Source: Pseudomonas lurida
GTDB taxonomy: Bacteria > Pseudomonadota > Gammaproteobacteria > Pseudomonadales > Pseudomonadaceae
Assembly (NCBI RefSeq): GCF_013522705.1
Contig: NZ_JAAMRE010000010.1
Span: 81,588-145,587 of the forward strand
Direction: 5' to 3'
Length of the DNA: 64,000 bases
Shown: positions 56,191-64,000 of the stretch, one piece after another
Layout: every line of letters begins with the position of its first letter
How positions within the stretch are numbered: the stretch's first letter is position 1
Translations under genes and position numbers: made by a program
Notes under the pieces: model-generated
Told to the model about the DNA's origin: nothing
What the model saw: only the letters and a program-made list of their open reading frames with translations
The model's database searches: none

Positions 56191-57249
56191 GTGATTGAAG
56201 CAGATCGTCTGATTGCGGCCACCGGCCCGCGCGACCGTGAAGAAGTCCAGGACCGGGCCATTCGCCCCCTGAGCCTGGCCGAGTATATCGGCCAGCCCAC
56301 CGTGCGCGAGCAGATGGAGCTGTTCATCCAGGCGGCGCGCGGGCGCAGTGAGTCCCTGGACCACACATTGATCTTCGGCCCGCCGGGGCTGGGCAAGACC
56401 ACTCTGGCCAACATCATTGCCCAGGAGATGGGCGTGTCGATCAAGTCCACGTCCGGCCCGGTGCTGGAGCGTCCGGGCGACCTGGCGGCCCTGCTGACCA
56501 ACCTTGAACCGCACGACGTGCTGTTTATCGATGAGATCCACCGTCTTTCGCCGATCGTCGAGGAAGTGTTGTACCCGGCAATGGAAGACTTCCAGCTCGA
56601 CATCATGATCGGCGAAGGCCCGGCGGCCCGTTCGATCAAGCTCGACCTGCCACCCTTCACGCTGGTGGGCGCAACGACGCGTGCCGGGATGCTGACCAAT
56701 CCTCTGCGAGACCGATTCGGGATTGTTCAACGTCTGGAGTTCTACAGCACGGCGGACCTGGCAACCATCGTCAGTCGTTCGGCGAGCATCCTCGGCTTGC
56801 CCCTGGACCCGGAAGGTTCGTTTGAAATCGCTCGGCGCGCACGCGGTACGCCGCGTATTGCCAACCGCTTGCTGCGTCGGGTGCGGGACTTCGCCGAAGT
56901 GCGCGCCAAAGGGCACATCACCAAGGCGGTGGCAGACCTGGCGCTGAACCTGCTGGATGTGGACGAACATGGCTTCGATCACCAGGACCGGCGGCTACTC
57001 TTGACCATGATCGAGAAGTTCGACGGCGGGCCGGTGGGCGTGGACAGCCTGGCGGCGGCCATCAGCGAAGAGCGCCATACCATTGAAGATGTGCTTGAAC
57101 CGTACCTGATCCAGCAGGGTTACATCATGCGTACGCCAAGGGGGCGGGTGGTGACGCGCCATGCTTACCTGCACTTCGGGTTAAATATCCCGTCACGATT
57201 GGGCGAGATGCCCGTGGTAGACGAATTCCTCGATGCAGTGGACGATTAA
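56191..57249 (+). CDS. ruvB: RuvB branch-migration ATPase
   Basis: The 352-residue AAA+ motor has Walker [11 protein letters not shown], Walker [10 protein letters not shown], sensor [18 protein letters not shown] and the C-terminal winged helix ([15 protein letters not shown]). The start codon GTG follows the ruvA stop without a gap. Confidence 0.97.
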   Translation: MIEADRLIAATGPRDREEVQDRAIRPLSLAEYIGQPTVREQMELFIQAARGRSESLDHTLIFGPPGLGKTTLANIIAQEMGVSIKSTSGPVLERPGDLAALLTNLEPHDVLFIDEIHRLSPIVEEVLYPAMEDFQLDIMIGEGPAARSIKLDLPPFTLVGATTRAGMLTNPLRDRFGIVQRLEFYSTADLATIVSRSASILGLPLDPEGSFEIARRARGTPRIANRLLRRVRDFAEVRAKGHITKAVADLALNLLDVDEHGFDHQDRRLLLTMIEKFDGGPVGVDSLAAAISEERHTIEDVLEPYLIQQGYIMRTPRGRVVTRHAYLHFGLNIPSRLGEMPVVDEFLDAVDD

Positions 57250-57388
57250 AAGCGTTCGGCTTGACGATTTATTCCAGCTTTGTGCTGTCCCAGTGACTGG
57301 CGTCGTCATTCAGTCAGTGAAAATGTTTCAGAGAATTAAAAAACAGTTGCCTGGCCGGATTGGCAACCTCAGGAGTAAGCACTAGAGT

Positions 57389-57844
57389 ATGCGCGCGCAA
57401 AACGGGGATCAGTCGTTCGCACATCGCTGTCGCGTTTATTACGAGGACACCGATGCCGGCGGCATCGTTTACTACGTCAATTATCTCAAGTTCATGGAGC
57501 GGGCCCGAACCGAGCGGCTACGGGAGCTGGGCTTTGCCCAATCCCAGCTGGCAGGGGAGGACCTGTTATTCGTCGTGCATTCCAGCGAGGCGCGTTACCA
57601 CGCACCGGCGCGACTGGACGATGAGCTGCTGGTCAGCGCTGAAGTAATTGAATTGAACCGTGCCAGCCTGCGTTTCAAACAGCAGGTCAGGCGGGCAACG
57701 GATGCAACGCTGCTCTGTGAGGGGCAGTTTTTGGTGGCGTGTGTGCGCACCATCAGTTTGAAACCTCGGGCCATTCCCGAAACTCTACGTGTGGCCTTTG
57801 CCGCCGTGAGCGGCGCGGGTAAACAATCAAAGCAGGAGATTTAG
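57389..57844 (+). CDS. ybgC: YbgC, Tol-Pal-associated acyl-CoA thioesterase
   Basis: The 151-residue hotdog-fold protein keeps the active-site segment [20 protein letters not shown], with the catalytic Asp in DTDAGG, and [12 protein letters not shown]. It hydrolyses short acyl-CoAs and heads the tol operon. tolQ starts 1 bp after its stop, with GTG. Confidence 0.93.
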   Translation: MRAQNGDQSFAHRCRVYYEDTDAGGIVYYVNYLKFMERARTERLRELGFAQSQLAGEDLLFVVHSSEARYHAPARLDDELLVSAEVIELNRASLRFKQQVRRATDATLLCEGQFLVACVRTISLKPRAIPETLRVAFAAVSGAGKQSKQEI

Positions 57845-57845
57845 C

Positions 57846-58541
57846 GTGGAACCTACCGTCGTCGACCATTCCTCCATGTGGAGCCTGGTCAGCAATGCCA
57901 GTGTCGTGGTTCAACTGGTGATGCTGATCCTGGTAGCCGCATCGGTTACCTCTTGGGTCATGATTTTTCAGCGCAGCAACCTGTTGCGTGCCGGTCGACG
58001 TGCCCTGGAGAGCTTTGAAGAGCGCTTCTGGTCGGGTATCGACCTGTCCAAGCTCTATCGCCAGGCCGGCAGCAACCCGGACCCGGATTCGGGCGTCGAG
58101 CAGATTTTCCGCGCCGGCTTCAAGGAGTTCTCCCGTCTGCGCCAGCAGCCAGGCGTAGACCCGGAAGCGGTCATGGAAGGCGTGGCCCGTGCCATGCGCG
58201 TGGCCATTTCCCGCGAGGAAGAGAAGCTTGAGCAGAGCCTGCCTTTTCTTGCCACCGTTGGTTCCGTGAGCCCCTACATCGGCTTGTTCGGTACCGTGTG
58301 GGGCATCATGAACTCCTTCCGCGGCCTGGCCCAGGCTCAGCAAGCGACCCTGGCTACCGTGGCACCTGGTATCGCCGAAGCCCTGATCGCTACCGCGATC
58401 GGCCTGTTCGCCGCCATTCCCGCGGTTATCGCCTACAACCGTTTTGCCGCGCGCGGCGAGAACCTGATTGGCCGTTACTACACCTTCGCCGATGAATTCC
58501 AGGCGATCCTGCACCGTAAAGTGCACACCAGCGAAGAATAA
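57846..58541 (+). CDS. tolQ: TolQ, inner-membrane proton-channel subunit
   Basis: The 231-residue protein has three membrane helices (about 16-36, 135-157 and 168-190) and conserved GLFGTVWGIMNSFRGL and TATAIGLFAAIPAVIAYNRF (TAIGLFAAIPAV). With TolR it uses proton motive force to energise TolA for outer-membrane constriction. Its GTG start follows AGGAGA. Confidence 0.95.
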   Translation: MEPTVVDHSSMWSLVSNASVVVQLVMLILVAASVTSWVMIFQRSNLLRAGRRALESFEERFWSGIDLSKLYRQAGSNPDPDSGVEQIFRAGFKEFSRLRQQPGVDPEAVMEGVARAMRVAISREEEKLEQSLPFLATVGSVSPYIGLFGTVWGIMNSFRGLAQAQQATLATVAPGIAEALIATAIGLFAAIPAVIAYNRFAARGENLIGRYYTFADEFQAILHRKVHTSEE

Positions 58542-58555
58542 GCAGGTACTCCCCG

Positions 58556-59017
58556 ATGGCTTTAATCACTCGAGCTCGAACCAAGCGCAAGCCGGTCGCC
58601 GAGATGAACGTAGTGCCTTACATCGACGTGATGCTGGTGCTGCTGGTGATCTTCATGGTGACCGCGCCGATGCTCAACCAGGGTGTGAAGGTTGACCTGC
58701 CCAAGGTTTCCAGCGAAGCCTTGCCTCAGGACAACAACACCCAGGTGCTGACCATTTCGATCAAGTCCGACAAGACCTATTACTGGAACCTTGGCAGCGA
58801 AGTCGATACTCAGAAGCAGCAGGACAAGGCCCTGACCTTGCCGGCGATGACCGACGCTGTGACCAAGATCATTCGCGCCGGTAACGAAGGCGGCAAGCGC
58901 ACCCAGGTGTTCATCCGCGGCGACAAGTCGGTCGACTACGGCTCCGTCATGGGTGCCATGGGCGGACTGCAGAAGGCCGGCGTCGGTAACGTTGGCTTGA
59001 TTACCGAGGCGCCCTGA
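58556..59017 (+). CDS. tolR: TolR, inner-membrane motor subunit
   Basis: The 153-residue protein has one membrane helix bearing the proton-path Asp (YIDVMLVLLVIFMVTAPM) and a periplasmic domain binding peptidoglycan. The stop overlaps the tolA start by 1 nt. Confidence 0.94.
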   Translation: MALITRARTKRKPVAEMNVVPYIDVMLVLLVIFMVTAPMLNQGVKVDLPKVSSEALPQDNNTQVLTISIKSDKTYYWNLGSEVDTQKQQDKALTLPAMTDAVTKIIRAGNEGGKRTQVFIRGDKSVDYGSVMGAMGGLQKAGVGNVGLITEAP

Positions 59018-60090
59018 TGCAGCAACAGCGAGAGCCGTCCGCCTCGGAAAGCTACTTCTGGCCTAGTGTCTGGGCGATTGCCCTGCATGTCCTGGTGTTC
59101 GGCATGCTGTTCGTCAGCTTTGCCATGACCCCGGACCTGCCGCCAGCCAAGCCGATCGTGCAGGCGACCCTGTATCAGCTGAAATCGAAAAGCCAGGCCA
59201 CTACCCAGACCAATCAGAAGATTGCCGGGGAGGCCCAGAAGTCGGCTGCGCGCCAGACTGAAGTCGAGCAGATGGAACAGAAGAAGGTCGAGCAGGAAGC
59301 GGTGAAGGCTGCTGCGGAACAAAAGAAAGAAGAGGCGGCTCAAAAGGCCGAGGAATCGAAAAAGGCTGACGAAGCCAAGAAGGCCGACGAGGCGAAAAAG
59401 GCTGATGAAGCCAAGAAAGCCGAGAAAGCCGCCGAAGCTAAAAAAGCCGAAGAGAAACAATTGGCTGATATAGCCAAGAAGAAATCTGAAGAAGAAGCCA
59501 AGAAAGCTGCCGAGGAAGAGGCCAAGAAAAAGGCCGCTGAGGAAGCCAAGAAGAAGATAGTCGAAGACGCGAAGAAAAAAGCCGCCGAAGACGCCAAGAA
59601 AAAAGCTGAAGCAGACGAGGCGAAGAAGAAAGTCGCCGAAGACGCGAAGAAGAAAGCTGCCGCCGACGCCCAGAAGAAAAAGGCTCAGGAAGCAGCGCGC
59701 AAATCCGCCGAAGAGAAAAAGGCTCAGGCCTTGGCAGATTTGCTTTCGGATACGCCGCAGCGTCAGCAAGCCTTGGCCGATGAACGCGGTGATGAAGTCG
59801 CGGGCAGTTTCGACGACCTGATTCGGGCGCGGGCAGCGGAAGGTTGGACGCGTCCACCTTCGGCACGCAAAGGCATGACAGTAGTGCTGCAGATCGGCAT
59901 GTTGCCGGACGGTACGGTGACTTCGGTCAGCGTCGCCAAGTCCAGTGGTGACGGTTCGTTCGACAGTTCGGCGGTTGCCGCAGTCAAGAATATTGGCCGG
60001 TTGACCGAGATGCAGGGAATGAAACCAAGCGACTTCGCTCCCTATCGTTCATTCAAGATGACATTCACACCTGAGGATCTAGCCTTGTGA
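59017..60090 (+). CDS. tolA: TolA, periplasm-spanning linker
   Basis: The 357-residue protein has an N-terminal helix ([18 protein letters not shown]) with the Ser-His pair (S near 14, H near 22) contacting TolQR. A Lys/Ala/Glu-rich coiled domain II (about residues 60-240) contains the KADEAK repeat run three times in tandem, and the C-terminal domain III (residues 240-357) has [19 protein letters not shown]. It bridges inner and outer membranes to TolB and Pal. Confidence 0.94.
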   Translation: MQQQREPSASESYFWPSVWAIALHVLVFGMLFVSFAMTPDLPPAKPIVQATLYQLKSKSQATTQTNQKIAGEAQKSAARQTEVEQMEQKKVEQEAVKAAAEQKKEEAAQKAEESKKADEAKKADEAKKADEAKKAEKAAEAKKAEEKQLADIAKKKSEEEAKKAAEEEAKKKAAEEAKKKIVEDAKKKAAEDAKKKAEADEAKKKVAEDAKKKAAADAQKKKAQEAARKSAEEKKAQALADLLSDTPQRQQALADERGDEVAGSFDDLIRARAAEGWTRPPSARKGMTVVLQIGMLPDGTVTSVSVAKSSGDGSFDSSAVAAVKNIGRLTEMQGMKPSDFAPYRSFKMTFTPEDLAL

Positions 60091-61388
60091 GAAACCTTCT
60101 TCGAGGAATGCTTGTCGTTATTTGCTGTATGGCAGGGATAGCGGCGGCGGATGAAAAGAACATCCTGGTCACCAGCGGGAGCGATCGGGCCACCCCGATC
60201 GCCGTAGTACCGTTCGGTTGGCAGGGCGGCAGCGTATTACCGGACGACATGGCCCAGATCGTCAGTGACGACCTGCGCAACTCCGGTTACTACGCACCGA
60301 TTCCGAAAGGCAACATGATCAGCCAGCCGAACCAGGCCAGCGAAGTCGTGTTCCGTGACTGGAAAGCCGTCGGCGCCCAGTACCTGATGGTCGGCAACAT
60401 TGTGCCGGCCGGCGGTCGTCTGCAGATCACGTACACGTTGTTCAACGTGGCGACAGAGCAGCAGGTCCTGACCGGCAGCGTGTCGGGTACCACCGATCAA
60501 CTGCGGGATATGGCCCACTACATTTCAGACCAATCGTTTGAGAAACTGACCGGTATCAAGGGTGCCTTCTCGACGCGTCTGCTGTATGTGACGGCTGAAC
60601 GTTTCTCCGTGGACAACACCCGCTACACCTTGCAGCGTTCGGACTACGACGGCGCGCGCGCAGTGACGTTGCTGCAATCGCGTGAGCCGATCCTGTCGCC
60701 GCGCTTTGCGCCCGATGGCAAGCGTATCGCCTATGTGTCTTTCGAACAGAAACGTCCGCGTATCTTTGTCCAGCACATCGATACCGGTCGCCGTGAGCAG
60801 ATCACCAACTTCGAAGGCCTCAACGGTGCACCTGCCTGGTCGCCGGATGGTTCGCGCCTGGCGTTCGTGCTGTCCAAGGATGGCAACCCGGATATCTACG
60901 TGATGAACATGGCTTCGCGCCAGATCACCCGTGTCACCAGCGGCCCGGGCATCAACACCGAACCGTTCTGGGGTAAGGATGGTTCGACTATCTACTTCAC
61001 CTCCGACCGTGGCGGTAAGCCGCAAATCTACAAGTCCAGCATTGGCGGTGGCGGTGCGGAGCGTGTGACCTTTATTGGTAACTACAACGCCAACCCTAAG
61101 CTTTCGGCCGATGAAAAGACGTTGGTGATGATTCACCGTCAGGATGGTTTCACTAATTTCCGGGTTGCGGCCCAGGATTTGCAGCGCGGAACCGTAAAAA
61201 TCCTTACAGATACCAACCTTGATGAGTCAGCCACTGTTGCGCCCAACGGCACCATGGTAATCTACGCCACCCGCCAGCAGGGCCGGGGAGTCTTGATGCT
61301 CGTGTCCATTAACGGACGCGTAAGGCTCCCGCTTCCTACCGCACAAGGCGAAGTCAGAGAACCATCCTGGTCCCCTTACCTGAACTGA
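60087..61388 (+). CDS. tolB: TolB, periplasmic Tol-Pal protein
   Basis: The 433-residue precursor has a signal peptide ([21 protein letters not shown]), an N-terminal domain and a six-bladed propeller with repeated PDG motifs ([36 protein letters not shown]). The start codon GTG overlaps the tolA stop by 4 nt. Confidence 0.95.
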   Translation: MRNLLRGMLVVICCMAGIAAADEKNILVTSGSDRATPIAVVPFGWQGGSVLPDDMAQIVSDDLRNSGYYAPIPKGNMISQPNQASEVVFRDWKAVGAQYLMVGNIVPAGGRLQITYTLFNVATEQQVLTGSVSGTTDQLRDMAHYISDQSFEKLTGIKGAFSTRLLYVTAERFSVDNTRYTLQRSDYDGARAVTLLQSREPILSPRFAPDGKRIAYVSFEQKRPRIFVQHIDTGRREQITNFEGLNGAPAWSPDGSRLAFVLSKDGNPDIYVMNMASRQITRVTSGPGINTEPFWGKDGSTIYFTSDRGGKPQIYKSSIGGGGAERVTFIGNYNANPKLSADEKTLVMIHRQDGFTNFRVAAQDLQRGTVKILTDTNLDESATVAPNGTMVIYATRQQGRGVLMLVSINGRVRLPLPTAQGEVREPSWSPYLN

Positions 61389-61443
61389 CGCGGCGCTACA
61401 AAAAGATTTGCTTAACACACTGGGGTTCATTAGGAGTTTCACG

Positions 61444-61944
61444 ATGGAAATGCTGAAGTTTGGTAAGTTTGCTGCTCTGGCTCTGGCTCTGTCCGTAGCC
61501 GTTGGTTGCTCGTCCAAAGGCGGCGACAATGCCGGTGAAGGCGCAGCTGTTGATCCAAACGCTGGTTACGGCGCTAACACTGGTGCAGTTGACGGCTCCC
61601 TGAGCGAAGAAGCTGCTCTGCGCGCTATCACCACTTTCTACTTCGAATACGACAGTTCGGACCTGAAGCCAGAAGCCATGCGCGCTCTGGACGTTCACGC
61701 GAAGGACCTGAAAGGTAACGGCGCTCGCGTTGTTCTGGAAGGTAACACCGACGAACGTGGTACTCGTGAGTACAACATGGCACTGGGCGAGCGTCGTGCG
61801 AAAGCCGTTCAACGCTACCTGGTCCTGCAAGGCGTTTCGCCAGCTCAGCTGGAACTGGTTTCCTACGGTAAAGAGCGTCCAGTTGCTACTGGCCACGACG
61901 AGCAGTCCTGGGCTCAAAACCGTCGCGTCGAACTGCGTAAGTAA
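61444..61944 (+). CDS. oprL: Peptidoglycan-associated lipoprotein Pal (OprL)
   Basis: The 166-residue lipoprotein has its lipobox at AVGC (Cys near residue 22), a flexible Gly/Ala linker and a C-terminal OmpA-like domain ([20 protein letters not shown]) that binds meso-DAP in peptidoglycan. Gene codons are very biased (GCT, CGT), matching abundant expression. AGGAG lies before ATG 61444. Confidence 0.96.
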   Translation: MEMLKFGKFAALALALSVAVGCSSKGGDNAGEGAAVDPNAGYGANTGAVDGSLSEEAALRAITTFYFEYDSSDLKPEAMRALDVHAKDLKGNGARVVLEGNTDERGTREYNMALGERRAKAVQRYLVLQGVSPAQLELVSYGKERPVATGHDEQSWAQNRRVELRK

Positions 61945-61950
61945 TTCGTC

Positions 61951-62787
61951 ATGCGAACGTGCCGTCGTGCTCTGACTGTATTGGCTCTCAGCCTCGCACC
62001 GCTTGCGGTGTGGGCTGCGGTTCCTGTGGAAGATAGCAACTCTGGCTATAACAATAGCGGGAGCAGTTATCCGCCGGCAGGTTATGGCACGAACGGCGCC
62101 TATGCTGGGGGGGCGGCTACGTCCGCCCCCTCGGCACAGGGCGAACTGTTCAATCAGCTGCAACGCATGCAGGATCAATTGGCGCAGCAGCAAGGCGCGA
62201 TTGAAGTTCTGCAGAATCAAGTGAACCAGCTCAAGCAAGAAGGCCTGGAGCGATACCAGGATCTTGATCGACGCATAGGAGCCGGCGTTACACCTGCCGC
62301 TACTCCTGATAATTCTTCTGCCGGTGGCGCGCCAAGCGCTGCTGCCGGTGGTGCGGCAGCGGGGGCCGCTGCTGCTGCTCAAGCTCCTGCCGCCAGCAGC
62401 GAACCGGGTGATCCGGCCAAGGAAAAACTGTATTACGATGCAGCCTTCGACCTGATCAAAGCCAAGGACTTCGATAAGGCCAGCCAGGCCTTTACCGCAT
62501 TCCTGCGCAAATACCCCAACAGCCAGTACGCGGGTAATGCCCAATACTGGTTGGGTGAAGTCAACCTGGCAAAGGGGGATCTGCAGGGCGCGGGCCAGGC
62601 ATTTGCCAAGGTCAGCCAACTGTACCCCAAACACGCCAAGGTGCCGGACTCGCTGTACAAACTCGCTGACGTAGAGCGCCGCCTGGGTCATACCGACAAG
62701 GTCAAAGGCATTCTGCAGCAGGTCGTAGCCCAATATCCGGGGACTTCCGCCGCTCAGTTGGCTCAACGGGATCTGCAGCGCCTGTAA
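61951..62787 (+). CDS. cpoB: CpoB/YbgF, Tol-Pal system coordinator
   Basis: The 278-residue periplasmic protein has a signal peptide (LTVLALSLAPLAVWA), a trimerising coiled coil (FNQLQRMQDQLAQQQGAIEV), an Ala/Gly-rich linker (residues 110-150) and three TPR units (AFDLIKAKDFDKASQAF; QYWLGEVNLAKGDLQGA; LYKLADVERRLGHTDK). It links Tol to peptidoglycan synthesis by PBP1B. Confidence 0.92.
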   Translation: MRTCRRALTVLALSLAPLAVWAAVPVEDSNSGYNNSGSSYPPAGYGTNGAYAGGAATSAPSAQGELFNQLQRMQDQLAQQQGAIEVLQNQVNQLKQEGLERYQDLDRRIGAGVTPAATPDNSSAGGAPSAAAGGAAAGAAAAAQAPAASSEPGDPAKEKLYYDAAFDLIKAKDFDKASQAFTAFLRKYPNSQYAGNAQYWLGEVNLAKGDLQGAGQAFAKVSQLYPKHAKVPDSLYKLADVERRLGHTDKVKGILQQVVAQYPGTSAAQLAQRDLQRL

Positions 62788-62807
62788 GCGATGCTACCCG
62801 TTTAGAA

Positions 62808-62836
62808 GAAACCCGCGCCTGGCGCGGGTTTTTTCG
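62808..62836 (+). terminator. Terminator of the tol-pal operon
   Basis: AACCCGCG pairs with CGCGGGTT around CCTGG (62810-62830), followed by TTTT. Confidence 0.85.
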
Positions 62837-62951
62837 TTAGAATCCACGCCCTTTTATGAAACACGCTTCCTGGGGCCTGCGCGTTGGCGGGGTTCCTTGA
62901 AGTGCCTGACGGAGGCGGACAGCCTGTTTAGCTGTTACGCCCGTGGCGACT

Positions 62952-63599
62952 ATGCAAGACACATTACGTATTACCGAAGTTTTTTACTCGTTGCAGGGTG
63001 AAACGCGGACCGCTGGCCTGCCCACTGTGTTTGTACGGCTGACAGGTTGCCCGCTGCGTTGCCAATACTGTGACAGCGCTTACGCCTTCAGTGGCGGTAC
63101 GGTGCGTACCCTCGACGACATCCTGGAACAGGTTGTCGGCTTTAAGCCTCGCTATGTCTGTGTGACCGGTGGTGAGCCGTTGGCCCAACCCAATGCCATC
63201 CCATTGCTTAAGCAATTATGCGATGCCGGGTATGAAGTGTCCCTGGAAACCAGCGGAGCCTTGGACATTTCCGCAGTCGACCCACGTGTCAGTCGCGTGG
63301 TCGACCTCAAGACCCCAGGCTCCAAGGAAGCTCATCGCAACCGTTACGAGAATATCGAGCTGCTGACGCCCAACGATCAGGTCAAGTTCGTTATCTGCTC
63401 TCGTGAGGATTACGACTGGGCGAACTCCAAGCTGATCCAATACGGTCTCGATCGTCGAGCTGGTGAAGTGCTGTTTTCGCCAAGTCACCACGACCTCAAT
63501 GCTCGCGACCTGGCGGACTGGGTGGTGGCTGACAACCTGCCGGTGCGCTTGCAGTTGCAGTTGCACAAGTACCTGTGGAACGACGAGCCGGGTCGCTGA
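62952..63599 (+). CDS. queE: QueE, 7-carboxy-7-deazaguanine synthase
   Basis: The 215-residue radical-SAM enzyme converts carboxy-tetrahydropterin to 7-carboxy-7-deazaguanine in queuosine synthesis. The QueE-specific cluster motif CPLRCQYCDS (CxxxCxxC) starts about 32 residues in, and YVCVTGGEPLAQ is the SAM/pterin segment. ATG 62952 is chosen; GTG 62943 would add 3 residues. Neither has a good ribosome-binding site. queC is not found after it before the tRNA. Confidence 0.93.
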   Translation: MQDTLRITEVFYSLQGETRTAGLPTVFVRLTGCPLRCQYCDSAYAFSGGTVRTLDDILEQVVGFKPRYVCVTGGEPLAQPNAIPLLKQLCDAGYEVSLETSGALDISAVDPRVSRVVDLKTPGSKEAHRNRYENIELLTPNDQVKFVICSREDYDWANSKLIQYGLDRRAGEVLFSPSHHDLNARDLADWVVADNLPVRLQLQLHKYLWNDEPGR

Positions 63600-63664
63600 G
63601 AGGGCGAAGAATCGCCGCAATTACAGCCTCAACGCGTTTTTTCTGATTTATTTGAAATAAGGTG

Positions 63665-63692
63665 TTGAATAATCCTTAGAAATCAGTATTAT
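63665..63692 (+). promoter_or_regulatory. Promoter of tRNA-Lys
   Basis: TTGAAT (63665-63670), 16 nt, TATTAT (63687-63692), then a GC-rich discriminator (ACGCGCC), typical of stringently controlled tRNA genes. Confidence 0.65.
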
Positions 63693-63709
63693 ACGCGCCA
63701 CCACACAGC

Positions 63710-63785
63710 GGGTCGTTAGCTCAGTTGGTAGAGCAGTTGGCTTTTAACCAATTGGTCGTAGGTTCGAATCCCACACGACCCACCA
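63710..63785 (+). tRNA. tRNA-Lys (anticodon TTT)
   Basis: The 76-nt cloverleaf has acceptor stem GGGTCGT / ACGACCC, D-arm GCTC-AGTTGGTA-GAGC, anticodon loop CTTTTAA and T-arm with GGTTCGAATCC. The CCA end is encoded (63783-63785). Confidence 0.97.
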
Positions 63786-63800
63786 TTTTTAGCGGTTTAG

Positions 63801-63849
63801 AAAATCCGGAAGGCCCACGTAAGTGAGGATTTCCGGGTTTTTTTTTGGT
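63801..63849 (+). terminator. Terminator of tRNA-Lys
   Basis: AAAATCCGGAA pairs with TTCCGGGTTTT (63801-63811 with 63831-63841), one G:U pair, followed by a T-run. Confidence 0.7.
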
Positions 63850-63852
63850 TCT

Positions 63853-64000
63853 TCACGGATTGCCGGGAAAGACGCTCTTGATCTTCATGAAAAAGAATTC
63901 GCTGTCCCGGTAACCGTACGCCATTCGTTTGATGACCTTTATTCGATTGTTTATTCCTTCCAACTGACCGGTGTGCATTGGCCAGCGTACCCGGCTCACG
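63853..64000 (-). mobile_element. ISL3-type transposase, C-terminal end (rest beyond window)
   Basis: The minus-strand frame enters from the window edge and reads HTGQLEGINNRIKVIKRMAY then GYRDSEFFFMKIKSVFPGNP before the stop at 63855-63853. The EGINNRIKVIKRMAYGYRD segment is the conserved C-terminus of ISL3-family transposases. 48 residues are visible. Whether the gene is whole cannot be judged. The terminal inverted repeat is not identified with certainty between 63786 and 63852. Confidence 0.8.

Noticed and set aside
59340..59700. Tandem repeat in tolA as a novel repeat element
   Set aside because: Lys/Ala/Glu repeats are the normal domain II of TolA; length variation is expected for the family.
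63710..63785. tRNA-Lys as a used phage or island attachment site
   Set aside because: No integrase and no duplicated tRNA 3' end are visible in the window; only an IS tail follows.

Overview
The window is a stretch of chromosome from a Pseudomonas, most likely of the P. fluorescens group. Gene content and order follow Pseudomonas blocks: fumarase to pyruvate kinase, MoxR operon, sbcB-mvaT-purU, a PctA-type chemoreceptor, dciA-secA-argJ, oprD-HIT-slyX-dps, aspS-yebC-ruvCAB, and tol-pal-cpoB-queE-tRNA-Lys. The repeats contain the 16-mer GTGGGAGGGGGCTTGC in inverted pairs, which is the REP/REPIN type known from P. fluorescens SBW25. The sequence is GC-rich and densely coding. I see no prophage and no CRISPR array. 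The only mobile-element gene is the tail of an ISL3-type transposase at the right edge.

Layout. 1-8 kb is accessory: a sensor kinase cut by the window edge, an AraC regulator, a small ABM-domain oxygenase, a flavin reductase-like protein, a secreted trypsin-like protease and an M3 oligopeptidase. 8-12.6 kb holds a 2-oxoglutarate-type MHS permease next to a DctB/DctD (MifS/MifR)-type two-component system. A sigma-54 promoter with two phased palindromes lies in front of the permease. 12.8-18.9 kb is central metabolism (class I fumarase, ferredoxin reductase, crotonase-family enzyme, pyruvate kinase), then a TPR lipoprotein and a PilZ protein. 19-25.6 kb is a tightly overlapping six-gene operon: RDD, SpoIIM-like, DUF4129, DUF4350, MoxR ATPase and DUF58. 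25.8-28.9 kb carries sbcB, mvaT and purU.

29-32 kb has a three-gene glycoconjugate-type operon (GT4 glycosyltransferase, deacetylase-like protein, UPF0104-type membrane protein). An amino-acid chemoreceptor and a HerA/DUF853 ATPase follow. 35.6-41.5 kb has dciA, secA, argJ and a Nudix/ThiE-like fusion. 41.6-46.7 kb has a cobalamin adenosyltransferase, an orphan HAMP-PAS sensor kinase, panE, a YajQ-type protein and an MscS channel. 46.9-51.7 kb has an OprD porin, a HIT protein, slyX, a membrane-anchored cold-shock-domain protein, a Dps-like ferritin and a ribbon-helix-helix protein. 51.8-63.8 kb is housekeeping: a FmdB-like protein, aspS, yebC/pmpR, ruvCAB, ybgC-tolQRAB-pal-cpoB, queE and tRNA-Lys.

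The observations most worth following are: the sigma-54/UAS/Crc-motif architecture in front of the permease; the poorly characterised RDD-SpoIIM-MoxR-DUF58 operon; the membrane-tethered cold-shock protein; the 21-bp direct repeat facing the AraC gene; four REPIN-like elements in gene gaps; and the loss of expected neighbours at dciA (no lpxC beside it) and queE (no queC after it).
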